This document shows, piece after piece, positions 45,461 through 54,616 of a stretch of DNA of 64,000 bases. The notes below the pieces were generated by a model. The model did not search any database and was not told the DNA's origin. It saw only the letters and a list, made by a program, of their open reading frames with translations. The first letter of the stretch is position 1; each line of letters starts with the position of its first letter. The position numbers and the translations under genes are program-made. Origin of the DNA: Lederbergia sp. NSJ-179 (lineage in GTDB: Bacteria; Bacillota; Bacilli; Bacillales; Bacillaceae_C); NCBI RefSeq assembly GCF_022867885.1, contig NZ_JALIFP010000012.1, positions 56,992-120,991 on the forward strand, given 5' to 3'.

Positions 45461-46096
45461 ATGATTAAGGTCTTATTAGTGGATGATCATGAAATGGTCC
45501 GAATTGGCGTTTCGGCTTATTTATCAATTCAACCCGATATTGAGGTAATCGGTGAAGCAGAAAATGGTGCGCAAGGCGTGGAACTTGCCTTATCCCTTCG
45601 CCCGGATATCATTTTAATGGATTTGGTCATGGAACAAATGAATGGAATCGAGGCAACAGCTGCAATCATCGATCAATGGCCAGAAGCAAAAATCTTGGTC
45701 GTTACAAGCTTTTTGGATGATGAAAAAGTATATCCTGCCCTGGAAGCGGGTGCTGCCGGCTATATGCTCAAAACTTCCAAAGCAAGTGATATCGCAGATG
45801 CTGTTCGGGCTGCCTATAAAGGGCAAAAAGTACTGGAACCTGAAGTGACAGATAAAATGATGAAGAAGTTCCAACATAAGGAAAAACGTTCCCTTCATGA
45901 TGATTTAACAAGTCGGGAAATGGAAATTCTCACGCTCATGACACAAGGAAAAACAAACAAGGAAATGGCGGATGAGCTTTTTATTGCGTTAAAAACAGTG
46001 AAAACCCATGTCAGCAATATTTTAAGCAAGCTGGAGGTTCAGGATCGCACGCAGGCCGTCATTTATGCTTTTAAAAATGGGGTCATTAAAAAGTGA
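45461..46096 (+). CDS. liaR: Response regulator LiaR
   Basis: A 211-residue NarL/FixJ regulator: receiver with VDDHEMVR, phospho-Asp in IILMDLVMEQMNGIE and Lys in YMLKTSKASDI, then the LuxR-type helix-turn-helix LTSREMEILTLMTQGKTNKEMADELF. It activates the lia locus after phosphorylation by LiaS. A strong ribosome site precedes ATG 45461, so it can be translated independently of liaS despite the spacer. Confidence 0.9.
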   Translation: MIKVLLVDDHEMVRIGVSAYLSIQPDIEVIGEAENGAQGVELALSLRPDIILMDLVMEQMNGIEATAAIIDQWPEAKILVVTSFLDDEKVYPALEAGAAGYMLKTSKASDIADAVRAAYKGQKVLEPEVTDKMMKKFQHKEKRSLHDDLTSREMEILTLMTQGKTNKEMADELFIALKTVKTHVSNILSKLEVQDRTQAVIYAFKNGVIKK

Positions 46097-46534
46097 ATGT
46101 CGTTTATTTGGAAGAGTTTATTTTTTAACGTTAAGACAAAAAGGAGTTTTTGTGATGGTAAAAAATTTTCTATGGTGTTTTTGTCCATGATATCAGCTCT
46201 TATTGCTTTATTAATAGGTGCTAAAAACCCAACAGGGCCTAATACTGTTTCGTTCGATGAGCCAGCAATTTTATGGTTATCTATCGGAATACTAGTCGTG
46301 CTATTTTTACCTCCTTTCATTTTATCGCTTTTTAATCATCTTGCGGTGAGAATTATTTCTGCTATTTATCAATTCTTTATCGTTCTGAGTTTTCTAGGTC
46401 TTGTCTTAGCAGGTTTTATGATGCCTACTTATTGGGTAATGGTAATCGGGGCTATAGGTGCTATTGTAAGTATTTGTAGTATCTTCGTTACTATTTTTGC
46501 CGGATTAAAAAAGAGAAATTTGGTTACGAATTAA
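46097..46534 (+). CDS. Four-helix membrane protein, possibly DUF5391
   Basis: A 145-residue frame with four hydrophobic helices. The segment GAKNPTGPNTVSFDEPAILW after helix 1 resembles the conserved loop of DUF5391 proteins. The annotated ATG abuts the liaR stop, but a much better ribosome site (AAGGAG, 46140-46145) points to ATG 46154 in a different frame that ends within 12 codons. A one-base shift near the A/T run at 46165 may therefore separate the true start from the body. Confidence 0.55.
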   Translation: MSFIWKSLFFNVKTKRSFCDGKKFSMVFLSMISALIALLIGAKNPTGPNTVSFDEPAILWLSIGILVVLFLPPFILSLFNHLAVRIISAIYQFFIVLSFLGLVLAGFMMPTYWVMVIGAIGAIVSICSIFVTIFAGLKKRNLVTN

Positions 46535-46535
46535 A

Positions 46536-46566
46536 AAATGGGCCTGATTTTATCAGATCCATTTTT
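46536..46566 (+). terminator. Terminator after the lia region
   Basis: AAATGGGCCTGAT pairs with ATCAGATCCATTT around a TTT loop, followed by T residues; one internal mismatch. Confidence 0.65.
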
Positions 46567-46595
46567 GTGTTTTATGGTGATTTTTCTAATCGGGA

Positions 46596-47630
46596 TTAGT
46601 AGTTTAGCGACTTATTCATCGCATCTAGAAGACGATGAGTATTGTCGCATTTGTATTCCCAAAACATAATCCCACCCAGTCCTTCACTTGCCACATATTT
46701 ACATTTATGTTGAATCGATTCTTCGTCATCATATGTAATGAAAGTATGACCATCAAAAAGATAAGGTGCCTTCGCTTCGTCATCCCAAAAACGGGTAAAT
46801 CCATTCACATTAATATAATTCGCTGCAAGCTCAGAAAAATCTGGACCATACCCTCCTGAGCCTGCAGTCATTTGATGTAAACCGTTATTTTTATCGGGCA
46901 CATCCTTCCACATGCGAGAATAAAATGCGGCTCCGATCACAATCTTCTCACGGGGAACACCAGCCTGAACAAATAGATTTACAGATTGATGGACACTAAT
47001 TCTGAAAAGATCCCCGGTTGGCGTATATAGATTCGTATGATGCCCTGTTAACGTTTGGAATCCCCCACGCATGTCGTAAGTCATCAACTGAACATAATCT
47101 ACATACTTTTGAACCTCACTCATCTCGGATCCATCAATGTAATACTGATCAGCACCCGCTGCGATCGTCAGTAGATAATATGTACCTGTTTCCTTTTCGA
47201 GCTTATCCAATGCCTCTCTAATATCTCTCAATAAGTAGGTAAAGTTTTCTTTATCAGCTGGTGAGGAATGAATGCCTGCTTCACTATAGCAAGGATATTC
47301 CCAATCAAGATCAATCCCGTCAAAAGAATGTTCCTTTACTATTTTTACAGCACACTCTGCCATCAGCTTCCTTCCCTCGAAAGTGGAAGCCGCTTCTGAG
47401 AATCCCCCAGCACTCCAGCCGCCAACAGACAGTAATATAGTGAGATTGGGATTAATGGTCTTTAATGCCGCAAGGCGGTCTAGATTTTTCAAATGATCAA
47501 TTCGAATCTCATCCTGTACAACATGGCCAAACGCTACATTTAAATGAGTTAATTTCAAAGCATCTTCGGTATGGATGCTGGGTAAAGACCCGTCTCCGGC
47601 ATATCCTACTATTTTGTATTTTTTCTCCAT
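46596..47630 (-). CDS. Glycoside hydrolase family 18 (chitinase-like)
   Basis: A 344-residue TIM-barrel protein with the GH18 catalytic signature FDGIDLDWEYPC, in which Glu is the acid. It also has LLSVGGW, YVQLMTYDMRG and the C-terminal GLGGIMFWEYKCD. There is no signal peptide (start MEKKYKIVGYAGD), so it may act on imported oligosaccharides or leave by another route. ATG at 47630 follows GGGG. It lies 16 bases after a broken DUF1080 gene on the same strand. Confidence 0.85.
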   Translation of the reverse strand: MEKKYKIVGYAGDGSLPSIHTEDALKLTHLNVAFGHVVQDEIRIDHLKNLDRLAALKTINPNLTILLSVGGWSAGGFSEAASTFEGRKLMAECAVKIVKEHSFDGIDLDWEYPCYSEAGIHSSPADKENFTYLLRDIREALDKLEKETGTYYLLTIAAGADQYYIDGSEMSEVQKYVDYVQLMTYDMRGGFQTLTGHHTNLYTPTGDLFRISVHQSVNLFVQAGVPREKIVIGAAFYSRMWKDVPDKNNGLHQMTAGSGGYGPDFSELAANYINVNGFTRFWDDEAKAPYLFDGHTFITYDDEESIQHKCKYVASEGLGGIMFWEYKCDNTHRLLDAMNKSLNY

Positions 47631-47646
47631 TTGAATTCCCCTTCCA

Positions 47647-48001
47647 TCAATTAGTGTTTGGATTTAGATTGCGAATCTTAATATTGCGGAATTCGGCATA
47701 GCCGCCATGATCTTGTAGTCCTATATGGCCTAAACGTGGGCGATCACGCCAAGCATAGGTAAACTTAGAAAAAAATACCGCTATTGACAACAAGCTCTGT
47801 TCGATATTCTAATTGCAAAATAAAATCTTCAAATTGATCCCTCGTATACAAATAACCATTCGTACCACCCTTACAAATGATCATTCCATTGTGCGCCAGC
47901 CAACCTTCTGGATGACTAGTTGCAGCCCATCCGTCTAATGTTTGGCCGTCAAACAATAATCTGTATCCTTGATTTTTTTCGGCTTCATTTAAAATGTTCA
48001 A
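47647..48001 (-). pseudogene. DUF1080 (3-keto-disaccharide hydrolase) gene with internal deletion
   Basis: The N-terminal part (NQGYRLLFDGQTLDGW, FILQLEYRTELVVNSGIFF) and the C-terminal part (WRDRPRLGHIGLQDHGG, YAEFRNIKIRNL) of a DUF1080 protein are both present, but the 80-100 residues between them are missing. At the junction near 47762 the frame shifts, giving a stop after GIFF. The product would have been a concanavalin-like sugar hydrolase. Its place ahead of the GH18 gene suggests a former saccharide-degradation operon. Confidence 0.85.
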
Positions 48002-48089
48002 AGTGAGCCCTCCTTTCTACGCGTCTAAAGAACCTTCACCATCTGAGTCCCATTTTCCTGCTTATCCGGTGAAAAAACACTGCAGAGCC

Positions 48090-48210
48090 TTTATTCGCCA
48101 TTGGGATAGATTTATTCGTCGTTACTCGTTTTTATTCGTCGTCAGGCAACTTTTACTCGTCATGCTCTGTCTTTATTCGTCATCATGTCGTGTTTATTCG
48201 CCGTTAAGGC
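48090..48210. repeat. Phased TTTATTCG repeats, 20-21 bp apart
   Basis: TTTATTCG (one copy TTTACTCG) begins at 48090, 48111, 48131, 48152, 48172 and 48193. Spacings are 21, 20, 21, 20 and 21, close to two helical turns, and most copies continue with TCGT or CCGT-like bases. The rest of the units differ. It lies in a 345-base gap between the DUF1080 remnant and topB and contains no gene. Confidence 0.8.
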
Positions 48211-48346
48211 TTTCTGCTCTGATAAAATAATCTCGACTATAGCTTGACTTCACGCAGAACCGAGAAATTCATGTTCAAGCTTTTGTAGACAAAGGTAATC
48301 TTTTTAGCTTTAACACATTCGCTTTTCTCCATTATTTTTAATCACG

Positions 48347-50527
48347 TTAACTTTCACCTCTAACCTTTTGCTTTTCAGGAAACTCCATCTTCCAACTAAA
48401 ATAGTCATTACCAGGATTTTTCTCATAACGTAAATAAGCATCAAATTTATTTCCTTTTTTACTTGTTAGTCCTTTAACCAAAACGACTCCATTTTTCAAA
48501 AGGCTTTTTACCATTGTTTTTGTTGGTTTCTTTTTCATCGATGCTAAATATTTATCATTTTTCCAAATGATAAATTTACAGCCGTTTTTCCAGTTGCTGC
48601 ATCCAAAGCCTTTTTGTCCTTCGATAATTCCATGCCCACAAAGCGGACATTTTCCCAGAACCTCCATTGATTTCTTTTCATTTGATACTTCATTAATAAC
48701 GATGTCTTTTTCATTTTTAATTGTTTTAACAGCATCAGTCGTAAATTCAAAAATTAAGTTCAAAAACCTTTCCTTTTTAAACTTTTGTTTTTCAATATCA
48801 GACAATGTTTTTTCCAGTCTGCCAGTGAATTCTAAATTAAATAATTCCTTTACTGGAAATGTTTCAACTAACTTTTTCCCAAGTTCCGTACAAATTAATT
48901 TTTTATGTTGAGTGGCAATATAGCCGACTTCTTTTAGCTTTTTAATTGTTTCAGCCCTTGTAGCTGGTGTACCTATGCTATAGCCGCTTAATACAGCCGC
49001 CATCATTTCTTCGCTTTCTTCATCTTCTTTGCCTTTGCCGCATGTTTCCATTATTCTAAGTAATGTTTTTTCCGTATGATGTTTTGGTGGTTTTGTCACG
49101 TGAGAAGTCAATTTATGGTCTATAATACTAACAATCTCATCTAAATTTACTAAAGGTAGGACAGTATCCTTCGATTCAATTTTCTCAACCTTTTTCCATC
49201 CTTCAACTAATTGTACTTTCCCTTTTGATGTAAACAGACCTTTAATTTCATCCGTATTAACTTTAGTCATTATTTTAGTTTCTTCATGTTCAGCAATAGG
49301 CATAAACTGCATAATAAAGCGATTTTTAATAGCACTATAAACAATTTCTTCATCGCTTGATAGTGATTTCGGAACTAAATACGTTGGTGTAATCGCACTG
49401 TGACTTTCTACCTTGGAATTATCGAAAACACGTTTCTTTTTTACAAATGTAATTTCATTTTCATATGGCAGACCTTTTTTTAGATTACCCAGTACCTTAG
49501 CTGCCTTATCTACTAAACTTTCTTCCAATACTACACTAGCAGTACGGGGATAAGTTATATATTTCTTTTCATAAAGAGATTGTGCTACTTTCAAGACTTT
49601 ATCTGAAGTCCATCCTTTATATTTACTTGTGATAAAACCTTGTAAGTTCGAAAGGTTAAATAAATATGGGGGATATTCCTTTTTTAGTTCAACCTTTTTG
49701 TCTAAGATTGTGGCTGATTGATTATTTAGAGCTTGTTGTATGAATTCCAAAGTTTCCTTATTCTTAAATTTATCCTCTTCATCTTCTACATATGTCCCTT
49801 CGTACTCCTTACCATCTTTTGTTTTAAATGTAGCTGCTAATTTAAAGTAATCTTCAGGTACAAAGTTTTCAATTTCTTTATCCCGATCATATATAATTTT
49901 TAACGTTGGTAGTAGCACTCTTCCAATGTTCAGTGCCTTTCCAGAACCCTTCTGATACTTCAAAGTGGCCACAGATGTTAAATTAATACCAATTACCCAA
50001 TCAGCCCACTGCCGGCCAATTCCAGCGTCAAGAAGCGGCCTCATTTCCGTATTTGGCTTTAAGTTTTGGAGCCCTGTTAAAACTTCATGTGGAGTCCATT
50101 CATTCAATAATAACCGATACACTTGTTTTTTTATCTTGAGATTATAAATAATTGTATCCCCAATGACTTGTCCTTCACGATCATAATCAGTAGCCGAGAT
50201 TACTGTATCTACATCATTTCGTTTGATTAAGTCGTATATTATTTTCAACTGTTTTTTAGCACCAAGATCTTCTTTTTCTTTATTGCGGGGATCGCTTTTT
50301 ACTTTGTATCGAAAATGGGAAGGGATAAAAGGGAAATTTTCCATTCTCCATTTCGCCATTCCCTCATCATAATCCTTCGCATCATAAAGTTGTAATAAAT
50401 GTCCAAAAGCCCAAGTAACAATATAGCCTTTTCCTTCAAAGTATCCATCTTTTCGATTCTTAATATTTAACGCATCGGCGATGTTTTTTGCGACGGATGG
50501 TTTTTCTGATAAAATTACACTAACCAT
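48347..50527 (-). CDS. topB: DNA topoisomerase III
   Basis: A 726-residue type IA topoisomerase that relaxes and decatenates DNA. The Toprim domain starts ILSEKPSVAKNIADALN with SATDYDREGQVIGDTI. The active-site Tyr is in KKYITYPRTASVVLEESL, and IGTPATRAETIKKLKEVGYI follows. A C-terminal zinc-type segment CPLCGHGIIEGQKGFGC is present. ATG at 50527 has GGAGG seven bases upstream; the frame extension to 50662 is unlikely to be translated. Length matches B. subtilis TopB. Confidence 0.93.
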   Translation of the reverse strand: MVSVILSEKPSVAKNIADALNIKNRKDGYFEGKGYIVTWAFGHLLQLYDAKDYDEGMAKWRMENFPFIPSHFRYKVKSDPRNKEKEDLGAKKQLKIIYDLIKRNDVDTVISATDYDREGQVIGDTIIYNLKIKKQVYRLLLNEWTPHEVLTGLQNLKPNTEMRPLLDAGIGRQWADWVIGINLTSVATLKYQKGSGKALNIGRVLLPTLKIIYDRDKEIENFVPEDYFKLAATFKTKDGKEYEGTYVEDEEDKFKNKETLEFIQQALNNQSATILDKKVELKKEYPPYLFNLSNLQGFITSKYKGWTSDKVLKVAQSLYEKKYITYPRTASVVLEESLVDKAAKVLGNLKKGLPYENEITFVKKKRVFDNSKVESHSAITPTYLVPKSLSSDEEIVYSAIKNRFIMQFMPIAEHEETKIMTKVNTDEIKGLFTSKGKVQLVEGWKKVEKIESKDTVLPLVNLDEIVSIIDHKLTSHVTKPPKHHTEKTLLRIMETCGKGKEDEESEEMMAAVLSGYSIGTPATRAETIKKLKEVGYIATQHKKLICTELGKKLVETFPVKELFNLEFTGRLEKTLSDIEKQKFKKERFLNLIFEFTTDAVKTIKNEKDIVINEVSNEKKSMEVLGKCPLCGHGIIEGQKGFGCSNWKNGCKFIIWKNDKYLASMKKKPTKTMVKSLLKNGVVLVKGLTSKKGNKFDAYLRYEKNPGNDYFSWKMEFPEKQKVRGES

Positions 50528-50725
50528 TTTTATACCTCCATTTACCCTCTTTTTTTGGGGAGGAAATTCCAATTTTCTAACACAGAAATTAAATACACCC
50601 AAATAAAATGGGGTGAAATTTGTACAAGCTATATATGTCGAAGTTTTTTCAAAAACGCCCAAATATTTAACGGATACCAGGACGCTCCCTTTTTGTCCCT
50701 GGTCAAAGGAAGAAATGACAGTAAC

Positions 50726-51094
50726 CTAATCTCCCATTCCCGTATATAAAAACGCAACCCGATTTTCTGTTAACACATAACTTTGCTCGATTAATTCTTC
50801 CTTGTTTCCATTATATTCCCCAGCAAACAGCTGATTGATTTCGACTGGGACTGTCGTCCAACTCTCTCCTTGATCAAACGTAATATTCAACTGATTCATT
50901 TGCAAAGTATAGCTAACTGGATCCTCTCCATCGATCGGTTGTAATGGTTCTGATTGCGGTTTCTCAACTTTCATTTGTAGTGCTTGTTCATACCATAATT
51001 GCGGCTCTCTCTTAATGAAACGTCCGTAACAAATTGTAGTGACCAAGAGAACCGCCATGATCACGGTAGCCGCACTCCCTATCATTTTTTTCAC
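50726..51094 (-). CDS. Short membrane-anchored protein, possibly a truncated BNR-like protein
   Basis: A 122-residue product with one N-terminal helix (about 6-24) and an extracellular part containing TLQMNQLNITFDQGESWTTV, LFAGEYNG and SYVLTENRVAFLY. The phrase 'DxGxSWxxVP' suggests the first blade of a BNR/Ycf48-like propeller, and the frame ends soon after, so the gene may be 3'-truncated. GTG at 51094 is favoured by AAAGGG nine bases upstream. Function unknown. Confidence 0.5.
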   Translation of the reverse strand: MKKMIGSAATVIMAVLLVTTICYGRFIKREPQLWYEQALQMKVEKPQSEPLQPIDGEDPVSYTLQMNQLNITFDQGESWTTVPVEINQLFAGEYNGNKEELIEQSYVLTENRVAFLYTGMGD

Positions 51095-51339
51095 TTCCAA
51101 ACACCCTTTTCAGTTGTTTCATATAATCATATCATAAAGTTTCACAACTAAAGGATGCGTGACTCCCCCAGAACTTTAATCATTGTAAAAAGAGGAAAAC
51201 GTAATGCACAGAGACTGGCAGATCGAAGTTTTCAAAAATTTTAAGATGAAGTAATAGGGAACAGAGCACGTTAAAAAGACTCTTCACATAAGGTCGTTTT
51301 TTACTTCATTAAAAATTCGCACTTCCTTCACCCCAACGT

Positions 51340-51362
51340 TATAATATACATATTGGTATATT
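51340..51362 (+). promoter_or_regulatory. -10 box and dyad ahead of a toxin-antitoxin remnant
   Basis: TATAAT (51340-51345) overlaps the perfect inverted repeat AATATACATATTGGTATATT (51343-51362, seven-base arms). This is the usual layout of an autoregulated toxin-antitoxin operon. Confidence 0.55.
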
Positions 51363-51403
51363 GTTAGAGAATTAACTCATCAATATTATAACTTTGTCCA
51401 TTT

Positions 51404-51610
51404 TTGAAAATAAGTAGAAGTAAAGAAATGGCGGTGAAAGAAGTGGAAAGAAAAATATCAAGAATCGGTAATAGTCATGGAGTATCTGTACAGAAATTTG
51501 TTCCTTTAAATGTAGACGTTTTAAAGGACATTGATCAAGATTTCTTAGATGGGTTGCAGGATTTGCTTGAAAATTACGATGATACGTTAAGAAATCTGGC
51601 AGACAGGTAG
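51404..51610 (+). pseudogene. Antitoxin of a Doc-type module, internally deleted
   Basis: The front VERKISRIGNSHGVSVQK is an AbrB/MazE-like DNA-binding start and the rear DQDFLDGLQDLLENYDDTL is the helix that caps Doc-type toxins. The middle of the swapped-hairpin fold, about 15 residues in relatives, is missing, replaced by FVPLNVDVLKDI. The frame itself is open (68 residues). DNA binding is therefore doubtful. It lies four bases before the toxin remnant. Confidence 0.6.
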
Positions 51611-51614
51611 AGAA

Positions 51615-51941
51615 ATGGTCCGTTATTTAACTGAACAATGCGGTCGTAATAAAAAAATATTACCCCAAATGAGCTAATAGGAGTCAAAAGTTAAGCGCAT
51701 TAGGTAGACAAAGGCAATCCGTATTTGGTGAAGATGCGTACTCTGGAATATGGGGAACGCGTTTCATAACGGTAATAAAAGAACAGGATTTGCATCCATG
51801 AAACAATTTTTGTGGGTGAATGGGTATCAGTTTTGGGCAGATCAAAAAGAGGCTGAAGATTATACCGTTTTGTTGGTGGAACACAATCCACCCATTGAAT
51901 ATATTCCAGAATGGACAGAAACTTATGCAGAACTAAGATGA
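51615..51941 (+). pseudogene. Degraded Doc/Fic toxin
   Basis: Pieces in different frames are recognisable: MVRYLTEQ at 51615, SVFGEDAYSGIWG near 51715-51750, then HNGNKRTGFASMKQFLWVNG and the C-terminal helix to TGA at 51939-51941. The Fic core (HxFxxGNKR) has lost its leading residues through a deletion and frameshift near 51755. Intact Doc proteins have about 125 residues. With several breaks, no active toxin can be made. Confidence 0.8.
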
Positions 51942-52513
51942 ACAACTGATATGTTCATTTTTTAATCAAGCCTTTGTTCAAATATAAAACTTGTCTGAAA
52001 TAGATAGAGTCTTTATATTCGAAATTTCCTAAACCTTCTTCGGGATATCACCCTAAATTTTAATAGTTAGGAGGCAACAAGTCTTTCATCCATCATCTAT
52101 TTGCTCTTTACTAATTTCCCCTTCATGGATCCACAGTATCTTCCCTATCGCTACTTGTTGGCAGCAGGGTTTTTGGGTATCCCATAAAAAAAGGGATGGT
52201 AAATGGAATGCTCCTTTTCATCTTTCATATTTGGATGCTTTTACTTTATTTAGCTAGCCGTATCAGAGCCCCTATTAGGCACTTAAGCTAAGTTTCGACC
52301 ATTTGACTATGAATCTAGAGGTTCAATCATTAGTTTTGTAACAAATAATAAAATGTGTACTTTTTAACCTTTTTTAGCAATCACCCACTTCATGAACTAA
52401 AAAAGAGGTTTTAAGGTATAAAAGAGAATTATATAGTAGTATTGGCTATCTACAAATCGTTTAGTTGGTAAAAACATCTAATTGTCAATAAATTGAATTG
52501 GTGGTGTTATAAG
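51942..52513. other. Long gene-free interval
   Basis: About 570 A/T-rich bases. On the minus strand a short frame near 52085-52150 ends with ILWIHEGEISKEQIDDG and may be a gene tail, but nothing joins it. No promoter or RNA could be assigned with confidence. Confidence 0.4.
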
Positions 52514-53566
52514 ATGAATGAACAGTCAAAACATTTAATTGCAGTTTCAGCACTTGTTAAGAATGAGAATGGACATGTTTTAATGGTTCGTACACATTTG
52601 AGATCTGACAATTGGGAAATGCCCGGAGGATTTGTTGATGCTGGCGAACCATTAGATATAGCAGTTTGTCGAGAATTTCTGGAAGAAACAGGAGTTGTTA
52701 TTCGCCCTTTAGGAATAACAGGAGTTTACTATAATGAACGTATTCATTTATTGTCTGTGGTTTTTAATGCGGAATATGTTAGTGGTGAAATAAAAATTCA
52801 ACCTGAAGAGATTCTAGAGGCTAAATTTGTAAATTTGGATAATACTAATATTGATCAATATATAAAACGCCCCAATATAAAATCACGCACGCTCGATGCA
52901 CTAAATACAGTAAACTCTGTCCCATACGAGACATGGAATTTGAATCCTCCCAATTACAAGTTGTTGTCAAGGTTAGACGAAGGACATAGGAATAATAAAA
53001 ATGTTTTTTTACTTACGGGAAAGCCTAGAATGGGCAAGACAACTATGATAAAAAAAATAATTAATGAAATTGGATCAGCTAATTGTTGTGGATTCTATAC
53101 GGAAGAAATAACCAATTCAAGTGATCGAATAGGTTTCAGATGTGTCTCCGTCAATGGAGAAAGTGTAGACATAGCAAATGTGGAAAGTCCTACCCAAACT
53201 CGAATTGGAAGGTACGGAGTTGATGTGGGTAAGTTCGAAAATTTCGCTACTAAAGTATTGCAAGACTCCTTGTCTTCAAAAAAAATAATTGTAATTGATG
53301 AAATCGGATTCATGCAGATGCTGTCCACCTCTTTCCAGAAAATAGTACAAGACATTGTTTCCGATAATCATATTGTTCTTGGGACGGTTCCTCTAGACAG
53401 TCAACCAGCAATAGACAAAATCAAATATTTGAAGACAGCAAAGTTAACACATTTAAATGAATTAAATCGTGATTGGATATCAGAACTTTTGATAAAGGAT
53501 ATTTTGAAAGCTTTAGATTCAAATACTTTGAAGGAAAACTCTAAGAAAGGCGTAGACATCCGATAA
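52514..53566 (+). CDS. Nudix hydrolase fused to a THEP1-type nucleoside-triphosphatase
   Basis: A 350-residue two-domain protein. Residues about 5-135 form a Nudix domain with a complete box at 39-61 (GFVDAGEPLDIAVC then REFLEETGV). Residues about 160-335 form a THEP1-like NTPase with Walker A GKPRMGKTT (169-177), GFYTEEI (193-199), RIGFRCVSVNG (205-215) and Walker B IIVIDEIGFM (258-267). THEP1 enzymes hydrolyse NTPs and some act on RNA ends. The fusion suggests handling of one modified nucleotide by two activities. ATG at 52514 follows GGTGGTG. Another Nudix gene lies 152 bases downstream. I know of no characterised example of this architecture. Confidence 0.85.
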   Translation: MNEQSKHLIAVSALVKNENGHVLMVRTHLRSDNWEMPGGFVDAGEPLDIAVCREFLEETGVVIRPLGITGVYYNERIHLLSVVFNAEYVSGEIKIQPEEILEAKFVNLDNTNIDQYIKRPNIKSRTLDALNTVNSVPYETWNLNPPNYKLLSRLDEGHRNNKNVFLLTGKPRMGKTTMIKKIINEIGSANCCGFYTEEITNSSDRIGFRCVSVNGESVDIANVESPTQTRIGRYGVDVGKFENFATKVLQDSLSSKKIIVIDEIGFMQMLSTSFQKIVQDIVSDNHIVLGTVPLDSQPAIDKIKYLKTAKLTHLNELNRDWISELLIKDILKALDSNTLKENSKKGVDIR

Positions 53567-53718
53567 CATTGCATTCACATAACTCTATTGAGATTGTGAA
53601 GTATTATACGTAAATTAACTGGCAGTTTAGTTGAACAAGGAATTTTGCTTATGAATGTGAGAAATAATTGGGGAAGATGGTTTAATAATATTTACAGTAT
53701 ACGAGGAGGGTTAAAAAG

Positions 53719-54207
53719 ATGTCATTTCCAACGCATATTGTTGCCGCAGGTGGCTTTGTAGAAGATGAGGAAGGAAATATTCTTTTAGTAAAAACTCGTG
53801 ATGGTGGTTGGGTTTATCCAGGTGGACAAGTTGAAGTTGGAGAAAATCTAATAGACGCTTTAGTTCGTGAAATCAAAGAAGAGAGCGGGATCGACACCAC
53901 GGTAAGCTACTTAGTTGGTGTCTATTCGAATACAGGGGTTTTTAAATGGTATGATGGTGTAACTGATGTACCTACGCAAGTTATGTTTGATTTCGTATGT
54001 AACCCTGTTGGTGGGGAGTTGGCTATTTCAGAGGAAACAACCGATAGTCGCTGGGTAGCAAAAAATAAGGTCCTGGATTTCATTGAACACCCAGCTATTC
54101 GTACTCGCTATCAGGCTTATTTGGATTTTAATGGCGAAGTAAATTATAAGGAGTATGTAACGAACCCCGAGTTCAAAATAAAACATCAAACATTTATATC
54201 GAAGTAG
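53719..54207 (+). CDS. Nudix hydrolase
   Basis: A 162-residue enzyme with an intact Nudix box GQVEVGENLIDALVREIKEE then SGI (about residues 35-57). ATG at 53719 follows GGAGGG. It lies on the same strand as, and just after, the Nudix-THEP1 fusion, so the two may work on related nucleotides. A terminator follows at 54295. Confidence 0.88.
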   Translation: MSFPTHIVAAGGFVEDEEGNILLVKTRDGGWVYPGGQVEVGENLIDALVREIKEESGIDTTVSYLVGVYSNTGVFKWYDGVTDVPTQVMFDFVCNPVGGELAISEETTDSRWVAKNKVLDFIEHPAIRTRYQAYLDFNGEVNYKEYVTNPEFKIKHQTFISK

Positions 54208-54294
54208 ATTCTCATTACTGAACAAAACTAGATGAGAGGTGGAGTTTTTGTTGAACGGGGGGCGTTAGATCAAGAAGACAAATAAAAAAGTAAA

Positions 54295-54335
54295 ATAACG
54301 GTTCCCAAACGCAAGTAAAGGAACCTATTTTTATT
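54295..54335 (+). terminator. Terminator after the Nudix genes
   Basis: GGTTCC (54300-54305) pairs with GGAACC (54320-54325), extended by AATA/TATT, and a T-run follows. The rest of the gap up to 54616 shows no feature. Confidence 0.65.
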
Positions 54336-54616
54336 TTGAAATTGCTTATTTTAGTCATTAGTAGGGTAGTAGTAGGACCTTACATTTTTTGGTCCCTTGT
54401 TTTTGATAGTTAAATAATTTCGAGTCATATTCTAGTAACCAAATAGATAATATAATATCAAATCTATAGTTTAGGTACATTACCTATTATGATGGGAAAG
54501 AATTAGATTGTTGGGTAACTGAAAAATGTATGAAATGTGTAGTTAAGCAGGATCGTTTGTCTTACAAGTAATAGTAAATTCCCCTTCAAACTTAAGTTCA
54601 CTCAGACATATTGGAT

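Noticed and set aside
51684..51945. Minus-strand frames of 66 and 81 codons
   Set aside because: They are shadows of the Doc toxin remnant, which shows the GNKRT motif on the plus strand.
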